Source of the DNA: Thermofilum sp. ex4484_15 | Lineage (GTDB): Archaea; Thermoproteota; Thermoprotei; Thermofilales; EX4484-15 | Assembly (NCBI GenBank): GCA_002254595.1 | Contig: NJEH01000033.1 | Span: 1-15,271 of the forward strand | Direction of reading: 5' to 3' | Length of the DNA stretch: 15,271 bases | Shown here: in pieces, positions 1 through 6,665 of the stretch | Position numbering within the stretch: the first letter of the stretch is position 1 | Layout: each line of letters opens with the position of its first letter | The notes under the pieces: model-generated | The model's database searches: none | What the model was told of the DNA's origin: nothing | The model's input: only the letters and a program-made list of their open reading frames with translations | Made by a program: the position numbers and the translations under genes

Positions 1-1265
1 CCTAACGGCATGATAGCTATACCCTCCTCCCTAGCCTCCCTTATTAACTCCCCTAAGGGTCCATAAGCGTAAAGGCTTAAATCCTCGGCTAAGGCCCTAC
101 CTTCCTTTTCGTAGTAGTAGCTCAGGTCCGGATCCTCTTCGAGCTTCCTCTTATATTTCTCGCGTAAGCTAATTTTAGCGTCCCTAGCTAAACCTAGGGC
201 TATGGCGAACCACCTCTTACAGAGTTCATTCCTTATATCGACGTAACGGTTAACTAACCCCACTACCTTCGCTAAGTCCTTATATTTAAGAGCTTCCGCG
301 TACTCGTAAGCTAACTTAACCTTCTCCCCGTGAAGCCTTAAGCCAACGGGATCCTCGTCCACTAATAGGTCGACCCAGAGGTTATTTACTAACCTAGAGG
401 TCCTAGGCTCCGCCGGTTTACCGTTAGAGTACTTCTTACCGGCCTGAACTATCAGTACGTGATCCTCGAAGTACTCCGTCGTCTCCCTATCTAAAAGCGG
501 TATGCTGAAGGCGCTTTCAACCCCCTTAAGCCCTAATAACCATATATGTCTATGTACCCCTCCCAATATAGCAGCTAAGTGCCCCTGCCCCCCGGTAGAA
601 GTACCTAGTAGATCGTTTTCTAAATAAAGGGCTTTCTCGAAGATATCGCTCCACGTTAAGTTAGCTCCCGATAACATGCTAGCGGCAGCTATTAACGCAA
701 TTACGAAAGCGTTGGAAGACTCCATCCCTCCGGCTAACGCCATAAGGGGTATTTCCTTACATGTTACTTTAACCCCCTTAATTCCGAATAGCTCGGAGAA
801 TACTAGGGCTGGCGCCTCCCTATAACTCAATTTATTGCTTAACTCTCTTACCAGTTTCCCTCGGTCCCCTAAGACCCTTAACTCCACCTTCCCTCCCTTA
901 CGGCACGGTTTAATTACGTAAGGTTCATCCTCATCTATACCGTACCAAGGGGCTACGTAAACTATGGAATCGGGATCCTCGGCTAATGAGAAGGATACCT
1001 TAATGTAAAAATTACTAGTGAAGGTTACGGTAGAAGGTACCTCCCTCAGGAGGTTAGCTCCTGGCTTAGTAAGTTTCCTCTTAAAGGATGGTAGATCTAA
1101 ACTCGAGCCGGGCCCGTCCAGTCCCCTAAGGTGGGCTATTATAGCTAATTCTAGCCCCTCTTCCTCGGCCCTCCTTAGTAACTTACGTACTTCATCGCCC
1201 CACCTCTTAGGCCTCAAGGGCTTAAGGCTCGGTTCAAATAAATAACCGGTTATTAAATCTGCCAT
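1..1265 (-). CDS. GHMP-kinase-like protein (partial; 3' end beyond the left edge)
   Basis: The minus strand is open from an ATG at 1265 to the window edge, giving 421 residues with no stop. Two segments resemble the GHMP small-molecule kinase superfamily, nearest the heptose-7-phosphate kinase/fucokinase-like branch. Residues 178-187 (AGGMESSNAF) match the ATP-binding GLGSSSA motif and are followed by an Ala-rich helix; residues 225-237 (GGQGHLAAILGGV) match the GGWQDQ-GAxxGG segment. Both motifs are altered: GLG has become GME, and the QDQ segment that normally holds the catalytic Asp reads QGH. The N-terminal 150 residues and the charged region after about residue 290 are not recognised. 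The start is well supported: GGAGGAG at 1270-1276 lies 4 nt upstream and a TATA-like TTTAAA at 1304-1309 fits a short leader. It diverges from a sugar-nucleotide epimerase, so sugar 1-phosphate formation is a reasonable but unproven role. The superfamily call is fairly sure; the substrate and activity are not. Confidence 0.72.
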   Translation of the reverse strand, partial: MADLITGYLFEPSLKPLRPKRWGDEVRKLLRRAEEEGLELAIIAHLRGLDGPGSSLDLPSFKRKLTKPGANLLREVPSTVTFTSNFYIKVSFSLAEDPDSIVYVAPWYGIDEDEPYVIKPCRKGGKVELRVLGDRGKLVRELSNKLSYREAPALVFSELFGIKGVKVTCKEIPLMALAGGMESSNAFVIALIAAASMLSGANLTWSDIFEKALYLENDLLGTSTGGQGHLAAILGGVHRHIWLLGLKGVESAFSIPLLDRETTEYFEDHVLIVQAGKKYSNGKPAEPRTSRLVNNLWVDLLVDEDPVGLRLHGEKVKLAYEYAEALKYKDLAKVVGLVNRYVDIRNELCKRWFAIALGLARDAKISLREKYKRKLEEDPDLSYYYEKEGRALAEDLSLYAYGPLGELIREAREEGIAIMPL

Positions 1266-1303
1266 CCGGCTCCTCCGTAGTAAGGTATAAGTAGAGTAAG
1301 TAA

Positions 1304-1309
1304 TTTAAA
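1304..1309. promoter_or_regulatory. Shared palindromic TATA-like element between divergent genes
   Basis: TTTAAA is its own reverse complement and sits in the 70-bp spacer between the GHMP-kinase-like gene and the epimerase. Leftward, a start site about 26 bp away falls near 1280, just upstream of the GGAGGAG ribosome site. Rightward, it falls close to the epimerase ATG at 1336, which has no ribosome site, so that message is probably leaderless. No other good TATA candidate is seen in the spacer. Assigned by spacing only. Confidence 0.5.
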
Positions 1310-1335
1310 CCTAAGTCCGAGCGGAAGCGATACTC

Positions 1336-2274
1336 ATGACGTATGTAGTAATTACAGGTGGTATGGGTTTTATAGGGCGTCATACGATTATAGAGCTAGT
1401 TAAATCCTTACCAGCAGGCGTGGAAGTAGCCATAGTAGATAAGGTTGAGAGAGCTAAATTACCGAGCGTAGTAACGTTAATCCATAAGGACATAAGGGAT
1501 AGGGAAGGCCTTAAGGAGGCCTTTAGGGACCTAGAGGAAATAGACGCGATACTACACTTAGCCGCTATAGTAAGCATAGAGGAGGCTTACGAGAAGCCAT
1601 CCTTAACCGTGGAGACGAACGTATTAGGTACGCTTAACTTGCTCGAGTTAGCTAGGATGTTCGATATAAGTAAATTCGTTTACGCCTCTAGCGTAGCCGT
1701 ATACGGGGAACCTAAGGAATTGCCCATACGTGAAGATCATCCTTTAAATCCTTTAAACCTTTACGGCTTAACTAAGCTAATGGGGGAGCAACTAGCTTTC
1801 CGCTACTTGGAGGATTACGGGCTTAAGGTAATTTCCCTAAGGTACTTTAACGTCTATGGACCTGGGATGAAAGGGGGACGATATGCCGGCGTAATTCATA
1901 AGTTCATAACTTCGCTATTGAAGGGTAGGAGGCCGGTTATATACGGGGACGGTAGCCAAACTAGGGATTTCATTTACGTAGACGACGTAGTTAGGGCTAA
2001 TTTAAAGGCTTTAGAGTCCAAAACTACCGGGCCGTTTAACATAGGTAGCGGGGTAGAAACCTCCGTATTGGAACTATATCGGTATCTAACCGAAATAATA
2101 GGGGTTAAGGGGATAAGGCCTAAGTTCGCCCCTCCTAGAAGGGGTGACGTTAAGAGGAGTTTAGCTGACATAAGGAGGGCCGGGAATTACTTGGGCTGGA
2201 AGCCTAGGGTAGACCTAAAGAACGGCCTCGCTAAAACCGTAGCTTGGTATAGGAGCTCGAAGCCTACAGTATAG
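1336..2274 (+). CDS. NAD-dependent epimerase/dehydratase, UDP-glucose 4-epimerase-like
   Basis: A 312-residue extended short-chain dehydrogenase/reductase. The Rossmann nucleotide motif GGMGFIG is at residues 8-14, with an acidic Asp35 at the end of the second strand typical of NAD preference. The catalytic triad is present: Ser118/Ser119 in YASSVAVYG, Tyr143 and Lys147 in the YxxxK motif. RYFNVYGPG (169-177), RDFIYVDDV (210-218) and FNIGSG (residues 235-240) are the usual sugar-nucleotide-binding landmarks, and the length is normal. Members interconvert UDP-glucose/UDP-galactose or related sugars in the cytoplasm; the exact sugar cannot be read from sequence. The ATG at 1336 has no Shine-Dalgarno sequence but lies about 29 bp from a TATA-like TTTAAA, suggesting a leaderless message. 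Its divergent neighbour is GHMP-kinase-like, which fits a sugar-activation module for glycans or glycoproteins. Confidence 0.9.
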   Translation: MTYVVITGGMGFIGRHTIIELVKSLPAGVEVAIVDKVERAKLPSVVTLIHKDIRDREGLKEAFRDLEEIDAILHLAAIVSIEEAYEKPSLTVETNVLGTLNLLELARMFDISKFVYASSVAVYGEPKELPIREDHPLNPLNLYGLTKLMGEQLAFRYLEDYGLKVISLRYFNVYGPGMKGGRYAGVIHKFITSLLKGRRPVIYGDGSQTRDFIYVDDVVRANLKALESKTTGPFNIGSGVETSVLELYRYLTEIIGVKGIRPKFAPPRRGDVKRSLADIRRAGNYLGWKPRVDLKNGLAKTVAWYRSSKPTV

Positions 2275-2314
2275 GGTAACCTTCTTATCTTACTCCCTCC
2301 TACCTTCTTATAGG

Positions 2315-2367
2315 ATGATGTAGCCGCTCCAGTCTAGCTTAAAGGTGCTGAGCTCGCGACGAGCTGA
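2315..2367 (+). ncRNA. Candidate C/D-box guide sRNA
   Basis: In the gap after the epimerase, a 53-nt stretch follows the archaeal C/D layout: C box ATGATGT (2315-2321, one mismatch to RTGATGA), a 12-nt guide (2322-2333), D' CTAG (2334-2337, imperfect), a 7-nt spacer, C' GTGCTGA (2345-2351, one mismatch), a second 12-nt guide (2352-2363) and D box CTGA (2364-2367). The two equal 12-nt guides and the 7-nt spacer match what is known of archaeal C/D RNAs, which direct 2'-O-methylation of rRNA or tRNA. Against this, no flanking terminal stem is seen, and the second guide lies inside a perfect 6-bp hairpin (AGCTCG/CGAGCT, loop CGA, 2351-2365) that would compete with target pairing. I could not assign targets. 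Tentative. Confidence 0.35.
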
Positions 2368-2477
2368 CGGCTCTTCCCTATTTATACTTAATGGTAACTA
2401 ATCGGAAGATGAAGTTAATTACTCCGTCACCTCGTTATCTCACGATGGAAGGGAACGGCTCTTAAAGGTGATAAACC

Positions 2478-2485
2478 TTATATAT
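2478..2485 (+). promoter_or_regulatory. TATA box for the AMP phosphorylase gene
   Basis: TTATATAT is a near-ideal archaeal TATA box. A start about 26 bp downstream (near 2507) gives a leader of about 20 nt that carries GGTG at 2518-2521, 6 nt before the ATG at 2528, a usual archaeal ribosome-site core. The same message probably continues through HMG-CoA reductase and the methyltransferase. Confidence 0.6.
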
Positions 2486-2527
2486 CATTCACGGTTATTA
2501 TTAACTTCCCCTTACTCGGTGTTGTAA

Positions 2528-4042
2528 ATGCCCATTCTACGGGTAGAGTTAATCGATATATCTTTAGAGGGACCTAAGTTAGTTATCCTTAACGAGGAGG
2601 ATTCGATAAGATACGGGTTTAACCCCAGCGATAAAGTATTGGTATCTAGCGGGGATAAGGGTATAGTAGCTTCGGTAGCCGTTACTAAGACCGTAGTCGG
2701 CCCAGGTAAAATAGGTTTACTTAAGGACGAAGCTAACGAACTTAAGGTAAGGAACGGGGACCCCGTTAAAGTAGGCTTACCCGCCTCTTGGGAATCCTTA
2801 GAGTACATTAGGAAGAAAATTAAGGGCTCGGAACTTAGCAGGGAGGAGATAAGGTCGATAGTAAGGGATTCCGTTAAGGGAGTCCTTTCGGAGGTAGAAG
2901 TAGCCGCTTTCCTCTTAAGCGAGGAATTAGTAGGTATGGGCTTAGAGGAGATCGTATACTTAACTGAAGCCATGGTAGAAGTGGGTTCTAGGATCTCCTT
3001 TAGCGAAGTAGCCTACGATATCCATAGTATAGGGGGGGTACCCGGCAACTCCAAGGTGGCCTTAATAGAAGTACCCCTAGTAGCCGCTGCCGGTTTACTT
3101 ATACCCAAGACAAGTAGTAGGGCTATAACTAGTCCGGCTGGTACCGCCGATACCATGGAAGTACTCGCCCCCGTTAACTTAACCTTAGAGGAAGTTAAGA
3201 AAGCCGCGGAGAGGACTAAAGGGGTCATAGTATGGGGAGGTAGCTTAGGACTAGCGCCCGCGGACGATATATTCATAAGGGTAGAGAGGCCCTTAAGGGT
3301 GGACCCGAGGAGCCAAACGGTAGCTAGTATACTCTCCAAGAAGTTAGCTATGGGTATAAGGAAATTAGTAGCGGATATACCGATAGGTAAGGGAGCTAAA
3401 GTAGGTAATTTAAGGGAAGCGCGGGAGTACTCGAAGCTTTTCCTAGAGGTAAGTAAGAGATTAGGTATAGATGCTAAGTGCGCTATAACTTACGGAGGGC
3501 AGCCGATAGGTTACTACGTAGGCCCTGCCCTGGAGGCTAAAGAGGCCTTAATAGCGCTCCAAGGTAAGGTAGGCGCTATGAGCTTAATAGATAAAGCTAC
3601 GTCCTTAGCCGGGCTAATATACGAAATGGCCGGGATAGCGCCTAAAGGTAGGGGTCAAAGCTTAGCTAAGGAGGTATTCCGTACCGGCAAGGCATGGTCT
3701 AAGATGAAGGATATTATAGAGGCTCAAGGAGGGAACCCCCAAGTTAAGCCCGACGATATAGAGGTAGGTTACAAGAGGGAGGTAGTAGAAGCGCCCTTTG
3801 AAGGTTACGTAACAGACGTTGATAATACGGCGATAACCCTTATAGCTAGGGCGGCGGGAGCCCCGAGGGATAAGAGAGCAGGGGTAATACTTTACGTCAA
3901 GGCCGGGAAGAAGGTTAGGAAAGGGGAAAAGTTAATGGAAATAGTAGCTGAGAGCGGGGATAAATTAGCTAAAGCTAGGAGCCTAGCTTTAAGATTAAGG
4001 CCCATTACTTTAGAGGGAATGTTATTAGGTACAGTACCTTAA
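2528..4042 (+). CDS. deoA: AMP phosphorylase (archaeal thymidine phosphorylase family)
   Basis: A 504-residue protein, the usual length for archaeal AMP phosphorylase. In characterised members this enzyme uses phosphate to cleave AMP into adenine and ribose 1,5-bisphosphate, feeding nucleoside salvage and, where present, the ribose-1,5-bisphosphate isomerase/type III RubisCO route. The N-terminal ~85 residues form the extra archaeal domain. The helical domain is followed by the phosphate-binding SIGGVPGNSK segment (167-176) and the TSSRAITSPAGTADTME stretch (195-211) that lines the active site; Asp259 in VERPLRVDP probably corresponds to the catalytic acid. The C-terminal β domain (residues about 420-504) begins with EAPFEGYVTDVD. 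The start is supported by TATA and GGTG. HMG-CoA reductase follows after 41 nt. No RubisCO or isomerase gene lies in the window, so the fate of the product cannot be judged here. A thymidine phosphorylase role is less likely given the N-terminal domain. Confidence 0.93.
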   Translation: MPILRVELIDISLEGPKLVILNEEDSIRYGFNPSDKVLVSSGDKGIVASVAVTKTVVGPGKIGLLKDEANELKVRNGDPVKVGLPASWESLEYIRKKIKGSELSREEIRSIVRDSVKGVLSEVEVAAFLLSEELVGMGLEEIVYLTEAMVEVGSRISFSEVAYDIHSIGGVPGNSKVALIEVPLVAAAGLLIPKTSSRAITSPAGTADTMEVLAPVNLTLEEVKKAAERTKGVIVWGGSLGLAPADDIFIRVERPLRVDPRSQTVASILSKKLAMGIRKLVADIPIGKGAKVGNLREAREYSKLFLEVSKRLGIDAKCAITYGGQPIGYYVGPALEAKEALIALQGKVGAMSLIDKATSLAGLIYEMAGIAPKGRGQSLAKEVFRTGKAWSKMKDIIEAQGGNPQVKPDDIEVGYKREVVEAPFEGYVTDVDNTAITLIARAAGAPRDKRAGVILYVKAGKKVRKGEKLMEIVAESGDKLAKARSLALRLRPITLEGMLLGTVP

Positions 4043-4083
4043 ATTACTTTAGTTAAAGCTTAAATTTGAAAAGGTGTTAAGCC

Positions 4084-5310
4084 TTGTACGAGGAATTACT
4101 AAATTCCTTACTTAAAGGCGAGTTAAGCTTACATAGATTGGATAGCCTAGTAGGGGATTCCAATAAAGCTACTTACCTTAGGAGGGAGTACCTAGAGCGC
4201 AAATTGAATTTAAAACTTGAAAAAATAGCTTCTTCGATCCTCGACTTTAACGAGGTAATAGGTAGGAATTGCGAAAACACTATAGGGGCCGTCCAGGTAC
4301 CGCTTGGAGTAGCGGGCCCCCTACTAGTGAGGGGCGAGTACGCTAAAGGTGAGTATTACGTACCTTTAGCTACTACCGAGGGGGCGTTAGTAGCTTCGAT
4401 AAATAGGGGCTGTAAAGCTATAACGCTTTCTGGAGGGGCTAGCGCTACTAAGGTAATTAGCGATTACATGGCTAGAGCGCCGGTATTTAAGTTAGGAAGC
4501 TTGGAGGATGCCCTGAAGTTCGTAAAATGGGTTAAGGATAATTTTCAATTAATTAAGGAGGTTGCGGAATCTACTACTAGATACGGTAGGCTCCTAAGTA
4601 TAAAGCCTTACTTAATCGGTAGGTACGTTTGGCTTAGGATGCTCTTCTCCACGGGGGATGCTATGGGTATGAATATGGTAACTATAGCCTCTCAAAAGGC
4701 GGTCGAACTCATGGAGCGGGAATTCCCAGGAGTTAAATGCGTTTCCTTAAGCGGTAATATGTGCGTAGATAAGAAACCAGCCTTCCTAAACGAGCTAGAA
4801 GGTAGGGGTAAATCCGTTATCAGCGAAGCTTTAGTAAAGGAGGACGTAGTAAGGGAGGTACTTAAAGCATCCCCAGAAGCTATCGTAGAAGTGAACATAG
4901 TTAAGAACTTATTAGGCTCCGCTAGAGCCGGGTCGTTAAGTTTTAACGCGCATTTCGCTAATATCATAGCGGCTGTATTCCTAGCTACCGGTCAAGATCT
5001 AGCCCAAGTAGTGGAAAGCTCCATGGGTTATACCTGGGTTGAGTTAAGAGGTGGGGACCTATACGTTTCGGTAACTCTACCTTCGCTTGAGGTAGGTACG
5101 GTAGGCGGAGGCACTAGGTTGCCTACCCAGAGGGAGGCGTTAGAAATAATGGGATGTTACGGCCCCGGGGACCCCCCAGGTTCTAACGCTAGGAAGTTCG
5201 CGGAAATAGTAGCTTCCGCCGTGTTAGCTGGGGAGCTAAGCCTTTTAGCTGCTCTTTCAGCTGGTCACTTAGCTAGGGCGCATGAAAGGCTAGGTAGGGG
5301 CAAGGCGTAG
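4084..5310 (+). CDS. hmgA: Hydroxymethylglutaryl-CoA reductase, class I
   Basis: A 408-residue HMG-CoA reductase, which makes mevalonate from HMG-CoA with NADPH, the committed step towards archaeal isoprenoid lipids. It has only the soluble catalytic domain, with no membrane segments, as in other archaea. Landmarks in order: ENTIGAVQVPLGVAGP (64-79), catalytic Glu99 in ATTEGALVAS, NADPH-site DAMGMN (192-197), catalytic Lys230 in CVDKKPA, Asp305 in GQDLAQ, GTVGGGTRLPTQ (338-349) and the C-terminal catalytic His400 in AGHLARAH. These are class I features. The start is a TTG preceded by AGGTG (4072-4076) at 7-nt spacing; I see no better upstream start. It lies 41 nt after AMP phosphorylase, probably cotranscribed, and 3 nt before the methyltransferase. 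Confidence 0.96.
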   Translation: MYEELLNSLLKGELSLHRLDSLVGDSNKATYLRREYLERKLNLKLEKIASSILDFNEVIGRNCENTIGAVQVPLGVAGPLLVRGEYAKGEYYVPLATTEGALVASINRGCKAITLSGGASATKVISDYMARAPVFKLGSLEDALKFVKWVKDNFQLIKEVAESTTRYGRLLSIKPYLIGRYVWLRMLFSTGDAMGMNMVTIASQKAVELMEREFPGVKCVSLSGNMCVDKKPAFLNELEGRGKSVISEALVKEDVVREVLKASPEAIVEVNIVKNLLGSARAGSLSFNAHFANIIAAVFLATGQDLAQVVESSMGYTWVELRGGDLYVSVTLPSLEVGTVGGGTRLPTQREALEIMGCYGPGDPPGSNARKFAEIVASAVLAGELSLLAALSAGHLARAHERLGRGKA

Positions 5311-5313
5311 TAC

Positions 5314-5922
5314 ATGGAGGTAGATAATTTACGGATAAGGGTACTTAACGGCGTATATCCTCCTTCCGAGGATACTTACTTGCTAACGGATAACTTACCT
5401 CGGATAAGCTCCGGATTAGCGCTAGATATGGGTTCGGGTACCGGTATAATAGCGCTTAAATTAGCTAGGGGAGCGGATAGGGTCATAGCTGTAGATATTA
5501 ACTTAAAGGCGGCGATAAATACCTTGCTTAACGCTAAATTAAACGAACTTAGCTCTAAGGTAGATGTGATTTGCGCTAACCTATTTTACCCCTTCAGGAG
5601 GGGTTTAAAATTCGATTTAATAACTTTTAACCCCCCTTACTTACCGGTAAATGATGGTAATGGGGCTTTAGAAAGGTCTTGGAGTGGAGGTAGGGGAGGT
5701 ATCGAAGTAATAAAAGGCTTCCTATATATGCTACCTACCTTCTTAAAGGAGGATGGTAAGGTATTAATGGTCATCTCATCCTTAACCGATTTAGGTTCGC
5801 TGAAGCGTATAGCTTCGCGTAAGGGGGTTTCGATTAAGATGGTTAAGAGGGTATGGGTAGGCCTCTTCGAGGAACTTTACCTCCTAGAGCTTAAGCTATC
5901 AAGTACTAAATCCTTAAACTAG
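5314..5922 (+). CDS. HemK/Mtq2-like class I SAM methyltransferase
   Basis: A 202-residue Rossmann-fold methyltransferase. VYPPSED (14-20) is typical of the archaeal/eukaryotic HemK2 group, LDMGSGTG (37-44) is the SAM-binding motif I, VDI (60-62) ends strand 2, and NPPYLP (106-111) is the N6-adenine/glutamine methyltransferase catalytic motif. By family, the likely target is the glutamine of the GGQ loop in release factor aRF1, usually with a Trm112 partner; no Trm112 gene is in the window. The ATG begins 3 nt after the HMG-CoA reductase stop, so translation is probably coupled. The 3' end overlaps the convergent TIM-barrel gene by 9 nt. A nucleic-acid methyltransferase is the alternative reading of the same motif. 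Confidence 0.88.
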   Translation: MEVDNLRIRVLNGVYPPSEDTYLLTDNLPRISSGLALDMGSGTGIIALKLARGADRVIAVDINLKAAINTLLNAKLNELSSKVDVICANLFYPFRRGLKFDLITFNPPYLPVNDGNGALERSWSGGRGGIEVIKGFLYMLPTFLKEDGKVLMVISSLTDLGSLKRIASRKGVSIKMVKRVWVGLFEELYLLELKLSSTKSLN

Positions 5923-6597
5923 CGTTAACTCCCTTATCCTATTTAATTCCTTAAGGTAGGTCCCGAAATCCGAATCGTAATCCAGGACGAGTAATACCTC
6001 CCTAGGTAACTTGGAGAGAGCCTTTATTAATCCGTTTAAGTTCCAGAGCCCTTCGGGATGGAATAGCGGTAATTTAGTTCCGCTAGGAGATCTATTGAAG
6101 GCCCTTAATACCTTGATGTAACCTATATACTCCATTACCTCCCCTAATGGCTCCTTGGATTCGCAGGAAGATAGGTCGTAAGCTAAGGCTAAGTAATACC
6201 CGGGTAGCCCCCTAACCTCCTTTAATCCTTTAAGGAAATCCCCTTTCTCGAAGCATAGCGTTAAGGCGTACCCCGTTAAGTCCTTTAGTACCTCCTTGCT
6301 TAAGTTAACCCCCTTTAAATTGCTTACGATGAGGTACTTAGCACCTACTTGGTCCGCTAAGAACATACCCCTTTCAAGAACTTCCGAAGTAACAGGGCTA
6401 GGTAGTTTAAGCGCGCTTATAGGTATAGGTAGTTCCTCGAGTAAGTCGAGGAGATCCCCTATGTAGGATTCTCCGAATTCGCTGGCATCAGTAAAACGTA
6501 CTTCCGCTACTAAGCCGGAAGGATCTCTTATTTCGCGTATCCAGTTCGGCTTAAATTTCCCTCCCTCTAACCCTATAGTGATACCTACCCTTATCAT
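5914..6597 (-). CDS. Putative xylose-isomerase-like TIM-barrel protein
   Basis: A 227-residue soluble protein whose regular strand-helix alternation and segment order resemble the xylose isomerase-like (AP endonuclease 2) TIM barrel: VAEVRF (30-35), KYLIVSN (107-113), ALTLCFEKGD (130-139), YLALAYDLSS (155-164), YIKVLRAFN (179-187), LPLFHPEGLWN (196-206) and VLLVLDYD (222-229 region near the C terminus). The match is weak. Family metal-binding positions look partly lost: an expected late Glu reads LDYD and the usual His-Asp strand reads IKVLR. It may be a sugar-phosphate isomerase/epimerase or a non-catalytic relative; I assign no substrate. The ATG at 6597 has its own promoter (TATA near 6631-6638) and AGGT 5 nt upstream. 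It follows tRNA-Tyr on the same strand and overlaps the convergent methyltransferase by 9 nt. Confidence 0.6.
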   Translation of the reverse strand: MIRVGITIGLEGGKFKPNWIREIRDPSGLVAEVRFTDASEFGESYIGDLLDLLEELPIPISALKLPSPVTSEVLERGMFLADQVGAKYLIVSNLKGVNLSKEVLKDLTGYALTLCFEKGDFLKGLKEVRGLPGYYLALAYDLSSCESKEPLGEVMEYIGYIKVLRAFNRSPSGTKLPLFHPEGLWNLNGLIKALSKLPREVLLVLDYDSDFGTYLKELNRIRELTLV

Positions 6598-6630
6598 TGG
6601 TTACCTACTAGTAAAATGGTGGTTGAGAAG

Positions 6631-6638
6631 ATATTTAA
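6631..6638 (-). promoter_or_regulatory. TATA box for the TIM-barrel gene
   Basis: On the minus strand this reads TTAAATAT. A start about 26 bp downstream, near 6609, gives a leader of about 12 nt containing AGGT just before the ATG at 6597. Called by motif and spacing. Confidence 0.5.
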
Positions 6639-6661
6639 GTTCAACTAAAGAGGGCAAGGTG

Positions 6662-6665
6662 AAAA
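6662..6665 (-). terminator. Short U-tract after tRNA-Tyr
   Basis: The minus strand reads TTTT immediately after the encoded CCA, the kind of short T-run that ends archaeal transcripts. It is only four bases, so termination is likely but not sure. Confidence 0.35.

Larger units (their letters stand above)
2275..2527. other. Intergenic region between epimerase and AMP phosphorylase
   Basis: This is the longest gene-free stretch. It holds the candidate C/D RNA, a 6-bp hairpin at 2351-2365, and two short direct repeats: CTTAAAGGTG at 2338-2347 and 2461-2470, and ACGGCTCTT at 2367-2375 and 2455-2463. In the downstream copies the two words overlap. The AMP phosphorylase promoter is at the right end. 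Nothing convincing is seen in 2380-2450. Confidence 0.5.

Noticed and set aside
1018..1245. Plus-strand ORF of 75 residues
   Set aside because: It lies entirely within the minus-strand GHMP-kinase-like gene, has no family resemblance and no promoter or ribosome site.
2400..2470. Second C/D-box RNA using ATGAAG or GTGATAA as C box
   Set aside because: No CTGA box lies at a suitable distance, and GTGATAA runs directly into the AMP phosphorylase TATA box.
2512..2973. Minus-strand ORF of 153 residues opposite AMP phosphorylase
   Set aside because: Low-complexity Ser/Leu/Thr-rich shadow of a well-supported gene. The same applies to minus-strand frames at 1380-1577, 1974-2171, 3013-3339, 4692-4967, 10808-11014 and 13075-13260, the last being a same-strand frame-shifted shadow of iorA.
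5914..6597. Type I 3-dehydroquinate dehydratase
   Set aside because: The size and barrel pattern are similar, but the Schiff-base Lys and His signature of that family could not be placed.
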